From assembly GCF_021919345.1 (NCBI RefSeq), contig NZ_CP089293.1, positions 2,914,001 to 2,978,000 of the forward strand: DNA of 64,000 nt, in the 5' to 3' direction. Numbering within the stretch: position 1 is the stretch's first letter; each line of letters begins with the position of its first letter. The notes below the pieces were generated by a model. That model saw only the letters and a list, made by a program, of their open reading frames with translations. It ran no database searches and was not told where the DNA came from. The translations under genes and the position numbers were made by a program. Positions 35,036-41,827 of this stretch are shown here, piece after piece. Origin of the DNA: Paenarthrobacter nicotinovorans (GTDB lineage Bacteria > Actinomycetota > Actinomycetes > Actinomycetales > Micrococcaceae).

Positions 35036-36166
35036 GTGGCCGCGAAAAACCCGTTCAAACCGACAGCTGGTGCCCGCCCACCGCTTCTTATCGGCCGGGA
35101 CGACATGCGCCAAGATTTCGCCGAGAGCATCGAGAATGGGCCCGGAGCCCCCGGGTTGCTCTCCATCTTCACCGGACCCCGCGGCATCGGCAAGACCGTC
35201 ATGCTGGGGGAAATTGAAGACGAAGCCATCGAGCACGGCTGGATTGTCATCTCGGAAACCGCCACGGACGGACTCGTGGACCGCATCGGCAGCGCCGTCC
35301 GCGCCGCGGCTGAAGAGCTCGGGGACGGCCCTGCCGGCCGCCGGATTACCGGCGTGACGCTCGGAATCCTCCGCGTGGATACCCAGCTTCCGGCTGTGCG
35401 TGAGGTTCACTGGCGGCGGCAGATTACCGAACTGCTGGAGAAGTTGAGCGAGCAGGACACCGGGTTGCTGATCAGCATCGACGAGATTCATGCCGTGGAC
35501 CGGACGGAACTCTCCGAAATCGCAGCGGTCGTCCAACATCTGATCCGGGAGAGCCTTCCCATTGGCCTGGTCCTAGCTGGTCTGCCTAAATCTGTCGAAG
35601 ACCTGCTCAACGAAGGCGTCTCCACCTTCCTTCGCCGCGCCGAGAAGTACGACCTGCACAGGACCTCGATAGACGAGGTCGCCGAAGCCTTTAGAGATAC
35701 TTTCTCCGAAAGCGGCGTGAGCATCAGCGACGAACATCTCCGGCAGCTGGCCGAAGCGACGGGCGGCTACCCATTCCTGATCCAGCTCGTCGGCTACCAC
35801 GTGTGGAGTCAAGCGAGAAAATCAGGGGCCGTAGTCACCGACGAGGCGCTGGCTGCCGGTGTACAGAAAGCCCGCCGCCGCATGGGTGCCACCGTCCTGC
35901 AGTCTGCCTACTCGGCTCTATCCGATGTCGATCAGTCGTACCTGCTGGCCATGGCTGAAGACGATGGCCCATCCAGCACAACGGCAATCGCGGAGCGTTT
36001 GGGTGTGAACGCCGTATACGGCGGCCAATACCGGCTCCGACTTCTGGCCGCAGGGGTCATTGAAACAACAAGCAGGGGGTACGTGGACTTCGCTGTCCCG
36101 ACATTCCGCGAATTCCTCCGCGACACACCCGCTTATGGACTGCGGTTGCAGCACCCAAAACACTGA
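35036..36166 (+). CDS. AAA/STAND-like ATPase (archaeal-ATPase-type) with C-terminal winged helix
   Basis: 376 aa. Walker A GPRGIGKTVML (about residue 47) and Walker B GLLISIDEIHAV (about 143) are intact. The arrangement LIGRDDMRQDFAESIENG before Walker A and the ELAEATGGYPFLIQLVGYHVW-like helix later match the archaeal-ATPase/MNS clade. The C-terminal third (LLAMAEDDGPSSTTAIAERLGVNAVYGGQYRLRLLAAGVIETTSRGYVDFAVPTFREFL) is a winged helix. The GTG start has an RBS. It is the cargo closest to the intact tRNA. Possible roles are defence, regulation or element maintenance; none can be proved. Confidence 0.85.
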   Translation: MAAKNPFKPTAGARPPLLIGRDDMRQDFAESIENGPGAPGLLSIFTGPRGIGKTVMLGEIEDEAIEHGWIVISETATDGLVDRIGSAVRAAAEELGDGPAGRRITGVTLGILRVDTQLPAVREVHWRRQITELLEKLSEQDTGLLISIDEIHAVDRTELSEIAAVVQHLIRESLPIGLVLAGLPKSVEDLLNEGVSTFLRRAEKYDLHRTSIDEVAEAFRDTFSESGVSISDEHLRQLAEATGGYPFLIQLVGYHVWSQARKSGAVVTDEALAAGVQKARRRMGATVLQSAYSALSDVDQSYLLAMAEDDGPSSTTAIAERLGVNAVYGGQYRLRLLAAGVIETTSRGYVDFAVPTFREFLRDTPAYGLRLQHPKH

Positions 36167-36292
36167 GAGCCACGCTGTAGCGCTCTGCTCCGGAGGGGGT
36201 CAGCCGTTTCACTGGTGCCCATATGACCCTATCCAAGCCAAAGCGTTACGTATGTGTTTATTCCGTCAGGTCCGACGGCCAAAATTCCTTGC

Positions 36293-36341
36293 AAACTGTG
36301 GAGCTAAGGAGATTCGAACTCCTGACCTCTTCGATGCGAAC
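36293..36341. repeat. 49-bp direct repeat within and beside intact tRNA-Ala
   Basis: Identical copy of 32607-32655. Here it is part of the complete tRNA-Ala gene plus 6 nt downstream, so this junction restores the tRNA. The crossover therefore lies between the anticodon-stem/loop border and the 3' end, as is usual for integrases that use tRNA genes. Confidence 0.9.
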
Positions 36342-36371
36342 GAAGCGCTCTACCAACTGAGCTATAGCCCC
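36299..36371 (-). tRNA. tRNA-Ala (anticodon CGC)
   Basis: A complete cloverleaf of 73 nt can be folded: acceptor GGGGCTA/TAGCTCC, D arm GCTC-AGTTGGTA-GAGC, anticodon stem CTTCG/CGAAG with loop TTCGCAT (anticodon CGC, reading GCG), and T arm AGGAG-TTCGAAT-CTCCT. The discriminator is A. The G3-U70 pair, the identity element of alanine tRNAs, is present. CCA is not encoded. Its 3' half served as the integration site of the adjacent island. Confidence 0.96.
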
Positions 36372-36407
36372 CGGACCAGACGTTTCCGCCAGACCAGTGT
36401 CCCTAGG

Positions 36408-37208
36408 CTACAAACTTTCCCGGCGCTTTTCCAACCACGACACGAACGTCTCCGCGCCAAGCGCTTTCTCCGGTGCGAGGTTGTGTCCGGAGCGCAGGAA
36501 GGCCCCCATGCTGCCGGGCAACGGAACAGTGAGAATCAAACCCCGCGCGCCGGTCACAGCCTTCCAGGACCCGGCCAGGGCGCGCATGGAGAGCACCTCC
36601 GGACCGCCTACCGTCCGCAGGTGGTGCTGCGAAGGAAGAGAATCCGCCAACGCTTCCTCCAACAGAACTGCTGCAACATCCGCCGGAGAAATCGTCTGGA
36701 AATCCACGCCTTTGAACACTGGGATCAGCCCGACCCGGGAACCCGCAGCAAAGACCCCGGCAACCAGACTGTGGAACTGGGTCGCCCTGACCACCACGGT
36801 CTCCAGCGGCGCCCCGGCATACTTTCGTTCCTTATCGGCTTTGGACACGTAATAGGGAAAGCTGCTGAGATCACAATTGATGATGGAGAGCATCACGGCT
36901 CTTGGGACGCCGCTGGTGTGGGCGGCAGCCAGAAGCCTCGCGCCGCCGTCGGCGAATTGTTTTTGCGCCTTGCCGAACTGGCCTTCAAGGCAGTCAATAA
37001 CGACGTCGGCCCCCGCCATAGCGGCCGCCAGGCCTTCGCCTGTGGTGACGTCGCCGGCGAAGTAGGTGGCGCCGTCGACATGGACCGGCGACCCCGCTGG
37101 CGGAACGTGACGGCTGAAGACTGAGACTCTATGCCCCGCGGCCACAGCGAGCCGGACGACCTCGCGGCCCACCCGACCAGTGCCACCAGCAACGCAGATG
37201 GAACTCAT
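36408..37208 (-). CDS. NAD(P)-binding NmrA-like/atypical SDR protein
   Basis: 266 aa. The Rossmann motif is at the N-terminus, ICVAGGTGRVGREVVRLAVAAGHRVSVFSR (GxxGxxG). GADVVIDCLEG, VPRAVMLSIINCD and YYVSKADKERKYAGAPLETVVVRATQFH follow, where the family keeps a YxxxK-like element. It belongs to the NmrA/NAD(P)H-quinone reductase-like group that senses or uses NAD(P)H. It lies 36 bp upstream of the tRNA-Ala gene on the same strand. The substrate is unknown. Confidence 0.86.
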   Translation of the reverse strand: MSSICVAGGTGRVGREVVRLAVAAGHRVSVFSRHVPPAGSPVHVDGATYFAGDVTTGEGLAAAMAGADVVIDCLEGQFGKAQKQFADGGARLLAAAHTSGVPRAVMLSIINCDLSSFPYYVSKADKERKYAGAPLETVVVRATQFHSLVAGVFAAGSRVGLIPVFKGVDFQTISPADVAAVLLEEALADSLPSQHHLRTVGGPEVLSMRALAGSWKAVTGARGLILTVPLPGSMGAFLRSGHNLAPEKALGAETFVSWLEKRRESL

Positions 37209-37214
37209 GCCTTG

Positions 37215-38141
37215 TTACGCGCGGCGTCGTTGCAGGACATCGTCCAGATTGCTCAGGGCACTCGGGGCCTTGGCTGAAGCGACTGCGGTTGCAGCGTCAG
37301 TTTGCCCGGCGGCCTGCTTCAGGACGGGCTTGCCGACAGGTTTCGGGGCCTCCGGAAGGTCAAGGGGCTCCGGCGCCGGACGGGGAGCCTTGGCAGCATC
37401 AACATACGTGGGCTTGGGAACCTCTACGGGCTTCCAGCTCGCACCTTTGGAGTCAACGGCGGCCTGCGCCGACTCGTCGCCGGCCGCAACTGCGACGGCC
37501 AACGCCGCTTGGCGAAGTTCGACCGCCGACAGGCGGGCGGCCTCACGACTGGTGGCTTCGGCGTCGAAAACTGTGGTTTCCTTCGCCTCTACAACCGGCT
37601 CCTTCGGCAAGTAGCGTGCCGGTGTCGGAATGGGCGACGCCTGCGCTGCACGGCGTGCGCGTCGTTCACGAAGATCCCGAAGGGCGAGCTTACGCAAAAC
37701 GACGACGGCGACCACCGCACCGATGAACGAGACCAGGGGCAACCAGACAGAGCCCGTGCCGAAAAGACGGAGTATGCCGGAAACGATTGCCGTCACGAGC
37801 AAGGCAAGTCCGGACACCGCCAGTGTGAGCCGCGCGTAGCGGATGGTGAACGGAGTGCTGGACGACTTCCCCAGGGACGGCTCTGACGCGCGGGATTCCT
37901 GGGGCGACGCCTGTGCTTTGCTGTGCATGGTCTCCATCGGTTTCTCCTGCTGAGGTGCCAAAGTCAGTACCACCCCTGCCTGCGGTTCGTCTGGTTCGTC
38001 GTCGAAAGCCTCTGCTGGAACAGCGGCCGCTTGGACTTGTTGCCGCCTGTTCCGAAGAACGTACGGCGCCACCCAGACCATCCACAGCGCGACAGTGACC
38101 ACGAGTATCACTGAGCTGCTGAGAGGGAAGTCCACATTCAA
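37215..38141 (-). CDS. Hypothetical membrane protein, three TM segments
   Basis: 308 aa, not recognised. TM1 is LSSSVILVVTVALWMVWVAPYVL, followed by RNRRQQ. After an acidic/Gln-rich linker a pair of helices, LTLAVSGLALLVTAIVSGILRLFG and WLPLVSFIGAVVAVVVLRKLAL, leads to a basic stretch LRERRARRAAQ. The rest is Ala/Pro-rich and charged, probably disordered, ending in LDDVLQRRRA. It lies 6 bp upstream of the NmrA-like gene on the same strand. Confidence 0.72.
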   Translation of the reverse strand: MNVDFPLSSSVILVVTVALWMVWVAPYVLRNRRQQVQAAAVPAEAFDDEPDEPQAGVVLTLAPQQEKPMETMHSKAQASPQESRASEPSLGKSSSTPFTIRYARLTLAVSGLALLVTAIVSGILRLFGTGSVWLPLVSFIGAVVAVVVLRKLALRDLRERRARRAAQASPIPTPARYLPKEPVVEAKETTVFDAEATSREAARLSAVELRQAALAVAVAAGDESAQAAVDSKGASWKPVEVPKPTYVDAAKAPRPAPEPLDLPEAPKPVGKPVLKQAAGQTDAATAVASAKAPSALSNLDDVLQRRRA

Positions 38142-38232
38142 AACCGTAGAAGCAAATCACCGGGGGTGGCGGCATTGCGGCCGGTGTGTCGTGGTCGAGT
38201 CCGCAAATGACTGGAGATAAAGCTGAAAAGCC

Positions 38233-38859
38233 CTATGACCTGCCCGTTTGTCCTTTGAGCCATCTGCGCAAGAGACCCTCCGGGACTTCTTCGGAGGTCA
38301 ACGCGAAGGAGCGATGGTCAGCCCACTGTCCGTTGATGTGCAGATACCTTTCCCGGTACCCTTCGTCGCGGAATCCGAGCTTTTCCACCACGCGCAGGCT
38401 GGGCCCGTTTTCGGGGCGGATATTGATTTCCATCCGGTGCAGACCCAACACGGTGAAGCAGTGGTCGGTGGCCATGGCTACAGCTGTGGGAGCGATCCCG
38501 CGCCCGGCCCGGTCTTTGTCCACCCAATAGCCAAGCGTGGCCATCATGGCCGATCCCCACACAATCGACGAGACCGTCAATTGGCCAACGATGGCGGGCT
38601 CCCGCGCGCCTGCCGTGCGTTCAACGATGACGAACGGCAATGCGGTGGACTGTCGGGCCTGCTCGTTCAGGGACGAAACCATTTGGCGGTAGCTGGGGAG
38701 GCGGCCACCCGGAGCCGGGTTGGACGCCTCCCACGGTGCCAGCCAATCACTGTTCCGGGAACGGACCTCGGACCATTCCCGCTTGTCGCGATAGCGGATG
38801 GGCCGAAGGGCCAGGTCTCCGCACTCCAGCGTTACCGGCCAGATCGCAGACCCGTACAT
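38233..38859 (-). CDS. GNAT family N-acetyltransferase (RimJ/RimL type)
   Basis: 208 aa from ATG 38859. GNAT features are LALRPIRYRDKREWSEVRSRNSDWLAPWE at the start, VSSIVWGSAMMATLGYWVDKDRAGRGIAPTAVAMATDHCF (the acetyl-CoA pyrophosphate loop R/Q-x-x-G-x-G/A) and MEINIRPENGPSLRVVEKLGFRDEGYRERYLHINGQWADH. This pattern is that of RimJ-like protein N-terminal acetyltransferases. I place the start just after the galU stop; a frame from 38901 would overlap galU. Confidence 0.88.
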   Translation of the reverse strand: MYGSAIWPVTLECGDLALRPIRYRDKREWSEVRSRNSDWLAPWEASNPAPGGRLPSYRQMVSSLNEQARQSTALPFVIVERTAGAREPAIVGQLTVSSIVWGSAMMATLGYWVDKDRAGRGIAPTAVAMATDHCFTVLGLHRMEINIRPENGPSLRVVEKLGFRDEGYRERYLHINGQWADHRSFALTSEEVPEGLLRRWLKGQTGRS

Positions 38860-38864
38860 CCGTG

Positions 38865-39770
38865 TTACTGGGGAAGCGTGGCGGTGAAGTTCGGCAGCCA
38901 CTCGCGCAGCTCAGGACCAAGGTCTTCGCGTTCGCACGCGAGCTCGATGCACGCCTTCAGGTAGCTGAGCTTGTCGCCGGTGTCATAGCGGCGGCCGCGG
39001 AACACCACGCCGTACACGCCATAGCCTTCGCCCTCGCCCGCAGCCAGGACCTCAAGCGCATCGGTCAGCTGGATTTCGCCACCGCGGCCGGGGCCGGTCT
39101 GCTCCAGGACTTCGAAGACGGCCGGGTGCAGCACGTAGCGGCCAATCACGGCGAGGTTTGACGGCGCCTCTTCCGGCGACGGCTTTTCCACCAATTGCTT
39201 AATACGGACGTAACCGTCCTCGCCGATGTCCTCGACGTCGGCGCAACCGTAAGCGCTGATCTTGGAAGGCTCGACCTCGATCAGGGCTACCACGGAACCG
39301 CCGGTCTTCTGCTGGACCGCAATCATTTCGCTCAGGAGGTCGTCGCGGGCGTCGATGAGGTCATCGCCCAGCAGGACGGCAAAAGGCTCGTAGCCGACGT
39401 GCTGCTTTGCACGAAGGACTGCGTGGCCGAGGCCGTTCGGGTCGCCTTGGCGGACATAGTGGATGTCGCCCAGGTTGGTAGCCGACTGAATCGCTTCCAG
39501 CTTGGCGGTGTCGCCCTTCTCAGCCAGGGTCGCTTCAAGCGCCGGAACACGGTCAAAGTGGTCTTCCAGGGCGCGCTTGCTGCGTCCTGTGATCATGAGG
39601 ACGTCGTGCAGGCCAACCTTCACCGCTTCTTCGACGACGTACTGGATGGCGGGCTTATCGACCACAGGCAGCATTTCCTTCGGCATCGCCTTGGTGGCGG
39701 GAAGGAACCGGGTACCAAGACCCGCTGCGGGGATGACGGCCTTACGGACAGCGTTGTTATCGAGAGTCAC
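38865..39770 (-). CDS. galU: UTP-glucose-1-phosphate uridylyltransferase
   Basis: Makes UDP-glucose from UTP and glucose-1-phosphate, the precursor of cell-envelope and storage sugars. Motifs: AVIPAAGLGTRFLPATKAMPKEMLPVVDKPAIQYVVEEAV (nucleotide-binding N-terminus), VLLGDDLID, LVEKPSPEEAPSNLAVIGRYVL and YDTGDKLSYLKACIELA. The start is set at GTG 39770, because TACATT stands 6 nt upstream like the -10 of a leaderless gene and no RBS is seen at the alternative ATG 39800. The 301-aa length is typical. Confidence 0.93.
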   Translation of the reverse strand: MTLDNNAVRKAVIPAAGLGTRFLPATKAMPKEMLPVVDKPAIQYVVEEAVKVGLHDVLMITGRSKRALEDHFDRVPALEATLAEKGDTAKLEAIQSATNLGDIHYVRQGDPNGLGHAVLRAKQHVGYEPFAVLLGDDLIDARDDLLSEMIAVQQKTGGSVVALIEVEPSKISAYGCADVEDIGEDGYVRIKQLVEKPSPEEAPSNLAVIGRYVLHPAVFEVLEQTGPGRGGEIQLTDALEVLAAGEGEGYGVYGVVFRGRRYDTGDKLSYLKACIELACEREDLGPELREWLPNFTATLPQ

Positions 39771-39899
39771 CGGACTAATGTAACGGAAGGAAGAGAGCAT
39801 CAGCTAAACCCCCCGCCGCGCGGGCCGCACATTTTATTGCCGGAAACACACAAGGAAACACTTTAACCGGACCCGACGAACCCCCAGGATTGGATACAG

Positions 39900-40514
39900 A
39901 TGGCGTCGAAAGAAGACATCCGCCGCAACCGGCGGCTGTACAGAAGGGCCCTGACACCAGGGCAAATCGCTGATGCGGGCGAAGCGATAGCCCGGCACGG
40001 TTCCTCGTGGGCCAGCTCCGTCACGTCCGGAACACCGTCGTCGTTCGCGGTGTACGTGGGAGTCGCCTTCGAGCCGCCCACCATGCCACTGCTTGAAGCC
40101 CTCCACGAAGCGGGCCATGAAGTCCTGCTCCCCGTCTGCGAACCGGAACGGCAACTGAGTTGGGTGTATTGGACGCCGTCCACGGTCTTCACACGGTCCG
40201 CCTACGCTCCCATCGACGAACCCACCGGTGAGCACTTGGACAGTTCAGTGGTCGCTTCGACGGCCGGAATCTTCATGCCGGCCACCGCAGTGGACCGGGA
40301 CGGGAACAGGATTGGCCAAGGCGGCGGTTATTACGACCGACTCCTGCAGGGCCTGGACGCGTCCGGCCGGCGGCCGCCCACCATCGCGGTGGTGTACGAC
40401 GACGATCTGTTGCCTTCAGGCTCCATACCCGCCGAGGCCTTCGATCGCCCCGTGCGGGAAGTGCTGACACCTTCGGGCGTTGTGGTTCTCGACAACGCAG
40501 CGGAGCCCGTCTGA
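39900..40514 (+). CDS. 5-formyltetrahydrofolate cyclo-ligase family protein
   Basis: 204 aa. The family signature is in the segment VDRDGNRIGQGGGYYDRLLQ (substrate and Mg-ATP site), preceded by an N-terminal basic helix (SKEDIRRNRRLYRRALTP) and VLLPVCEPERQLSW. The enzyme converts 5-formyl-THF to 5,10-methenyl-THF using ATP. It is divergent from galU across about 130 bp and is followed by the FmdB-type gene. Confidence 0.92.
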   Translation: MASKEDIRRNRRLYRRALTPGQIADAGEAIARHGSSWASSVTSGTPSSFAVYVGVAFEPPTMPLLEALHEAGHEVLLPVCEPERQLSWVYWTPSTVFTRSAYAPIDEPTGEHLDSSVVASTAGIFMPATAVDRDGNRIGQGGGYYDRLLQGLDASGRRPPTIAVVYDDDLLPSGSIPAEAFDRPVREVLTPSGVVVLDNAAEPV

Positions 40515-40594
40515 CTCCCGGTCATTTCCGGCGGGTTCCGGTTGGTGAGCTCCGGCACAAGTGCTGGCACACCTCAGGGGGACGGATGATAGAA

Positions 40595-40621
40595 TTGGCA
40601 CTCAGGCCCTGGGACTGCTAA
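40595..40621 (+). promoter_or_regulatory. CIRCE-like element (HrcA operator) before the FmdB-type gene
   Basis: TTGGCACTC-N9-GACTGCTAA has the exact CIRCE geometry (TTAGCACTC-N9-GAGTGCTAA) with one mismatch in each arm. A TAGAAT -10-like box (40590-40595) abuts it, so HrcA bound here would block the transcription start. It lies 61-87 bp before the FmdB-type start codon and well after the cyclo-ligase stop. Confidence 0.6.
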
Positions 40622-40681
40622 TGCGGAAGTTATTCGGCACGGCGGAGCAGGACCTGAACTTTGTCCTAAAGGAGGAACTCA

Positions 40682-40954
40682 GTGCCCACATACGCATACG
40701 CCTGCAAAGACTGTGACCATGCCTTCGACATCGTCCAGTCCTTCTCAGACAGCTCCCTGACAGAGTGCCCTGAATGCAAAGGCACGCTGCGCAAGAAGTT
40801 CAACAGCGTGGGCGTCGTCTTCAAGGGCTCTGGTTTCTACCGCACTGACTCCCGCGACGCCAAGGGCAGCACAGTATCCGCTGCGCCCACGTCACCGGCT
40901 GCACCCGCAGCTGCGGCCACGCCCGCTCCCGCACCGGCCGCCGCGGCGAGCTAG
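40682..40954 (+). CDS. FmdB family zinc ribbon protein
   Basis: 90 aa. One zinc ribbon is formed by CKDC (residues 8-11) and CPEC (31-34), within the family pattern MPTYAYACKDCDHAFDIVQ and LTECPECKGTLRKKFN, then VVFKGSGFYRTD. The tail is a long Ala/Pro low-complexity stretch. The GTG at 40682 follows AAAGGAGG at 40668-40675. The family is named after FmdB of methylotrophs, but its function is not settled. Confidence 0.93.
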   Translation: MPTYAYACKDCDHAFDIVQSFSDSSLTECPECKGTLRKKFNSVGVVFKGSGFYRTDSRDAKGSTVSAAPTSPAAPAAAATPAPAPAAAAS

Positions 40955-41024
40955 CTCCGGAACTTTTCCACATAGGCAACCCGGCCCCTGTTAGGCGGCC
41001 GGGGCTGCTGACTACCGTGGCGGC

Positions 41025-41813
41025 ATGTCACACTCCGCCCGTAGCGCCTCCCTTGCCCATGCCGAGCGTTCAGCTGGAACAGCTGGACATGAACGGTTGC
41101 CGTACCACCCCTCGCCCTCCCCCAGGCGCTTTCCACGGGGGTTCGGCCGTGCGCGGCGCAACGGACCTCCAAAGCGAAAGCCCACACTCAGGGCGTGGCT
41201 TTCCCGCAACCGGCGGCTTTGCGTCGCGCTGCTTCTATGCCTTGCTGCCGGTCTGGCGGTACAGCAGCTGACTCCTGTGTCGGCCGCCCGGGTCAGCGTC
41301 CTGGTCGCAGCCCGTGATCTACCAGCCGGCGCGAGCCTGAAGGAGTCAGATTTCACCAGGGTCGATGTCGCAGCCGAACTGGCCATCTCCGCGTGGGTGG
41401 ATGATGTCGCGACCCTGGTTGGGCGCCAGCTGGCCTCTCCTTTGGGCAAGGGACAAACACCCACGGACTCAAGCCTCCTAGGCCCTGGCTTGCTCGCGGG
41501 CACTCCTGCAGGTTCCGCTGCCGTCCCCCTGCGCATGGCAGATCCTTCTTCCATCCAGCTTCTGTCGCCGGGGCAGCTGGTGACCGTTGTCCTCACGGCG
41601 TCCGGCAGTTATGACGAATCCCGCCAGAGCCAGGTTTTGGCTGGCCCTGTTCCTGTTCTCTGGACTTCGGCCCAGGGCGGCAAGGCCGGCGAATGGCTTG
41701 GCACCAGCGATACAGAAGGGCTGGTGGTGGTCGCTGCCAACCCCCAACAAGCAGAAAAGCTTGCCGGCGCATCCACGCAAGGCAAGCTTTTCTTTGTTCT
41801 GGTCAGCCCATGA
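41025..41813 (+). CDS. CpaB/RcpC-like SAF domain protein
   Basis: 262 aa. A basic N-terminus rich in Arg/Pro (about 70 residues), one TM segment (LCVALLLCLAAGLAVQQL), then a SAF/RcpC domain: VSVLVAARDLPAGASLKESDFTRVDVA, GRQLASPLGKGQTPTDSSLLGPGL. CpaB proteins take part in Flp/Tad pilus assembly, but no tad genes are near, so a solitary SAF protein is inferred. It is read toward the large helicase gene and ends 15 bp before its stop. Confidence 0.82.
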   Translation: MSHSARSASLAHAERSAGTAGHERLPYHPSPSPRRFPRGFGRARRNGPPKRKPTLRAWLSRNRRLCVALLLCLAAGLAVQQLTPVSAARVSVLVAARDLPAGASLKESDFTRVDVAAELAISAWVDDVATLVGRQLASPLGKGQTPTDSSLLGPGLLAGTPAGSAAVPLRMADPSSIQLLSPGQLVTVVLTASGSYDESRQSQVLAGPVPVLWTSAQGGKAGEWLGTSDTEGLVVVAANPQQAEKLAGASTQGKLFFVLVSP

Positions 41814-41827
41814 AGCTGCTCAATCGC

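Larger units (their letters stand above)
32607..36341. mobile_element. Small genomic island integrated at tRNA-Ala(CGC)
   Basis: The region between two perfect 49-bp direct repeats, 3,686 bp from repeat to repeat, carries three or four genes: a probably frameshifted small gene, a secreted beta-propeller/FG-GAP protein and an AAA-type ATPase. The ATPase is preceded by unusually AT-rich DNA (34990-35035). No integrase, excisionase, transposase or phage gene is inside. It could be a decayed element, or one mobilised by an integrase in trans. Boundaries are direct observation; mobility is inferred. Confidence 0.8.
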
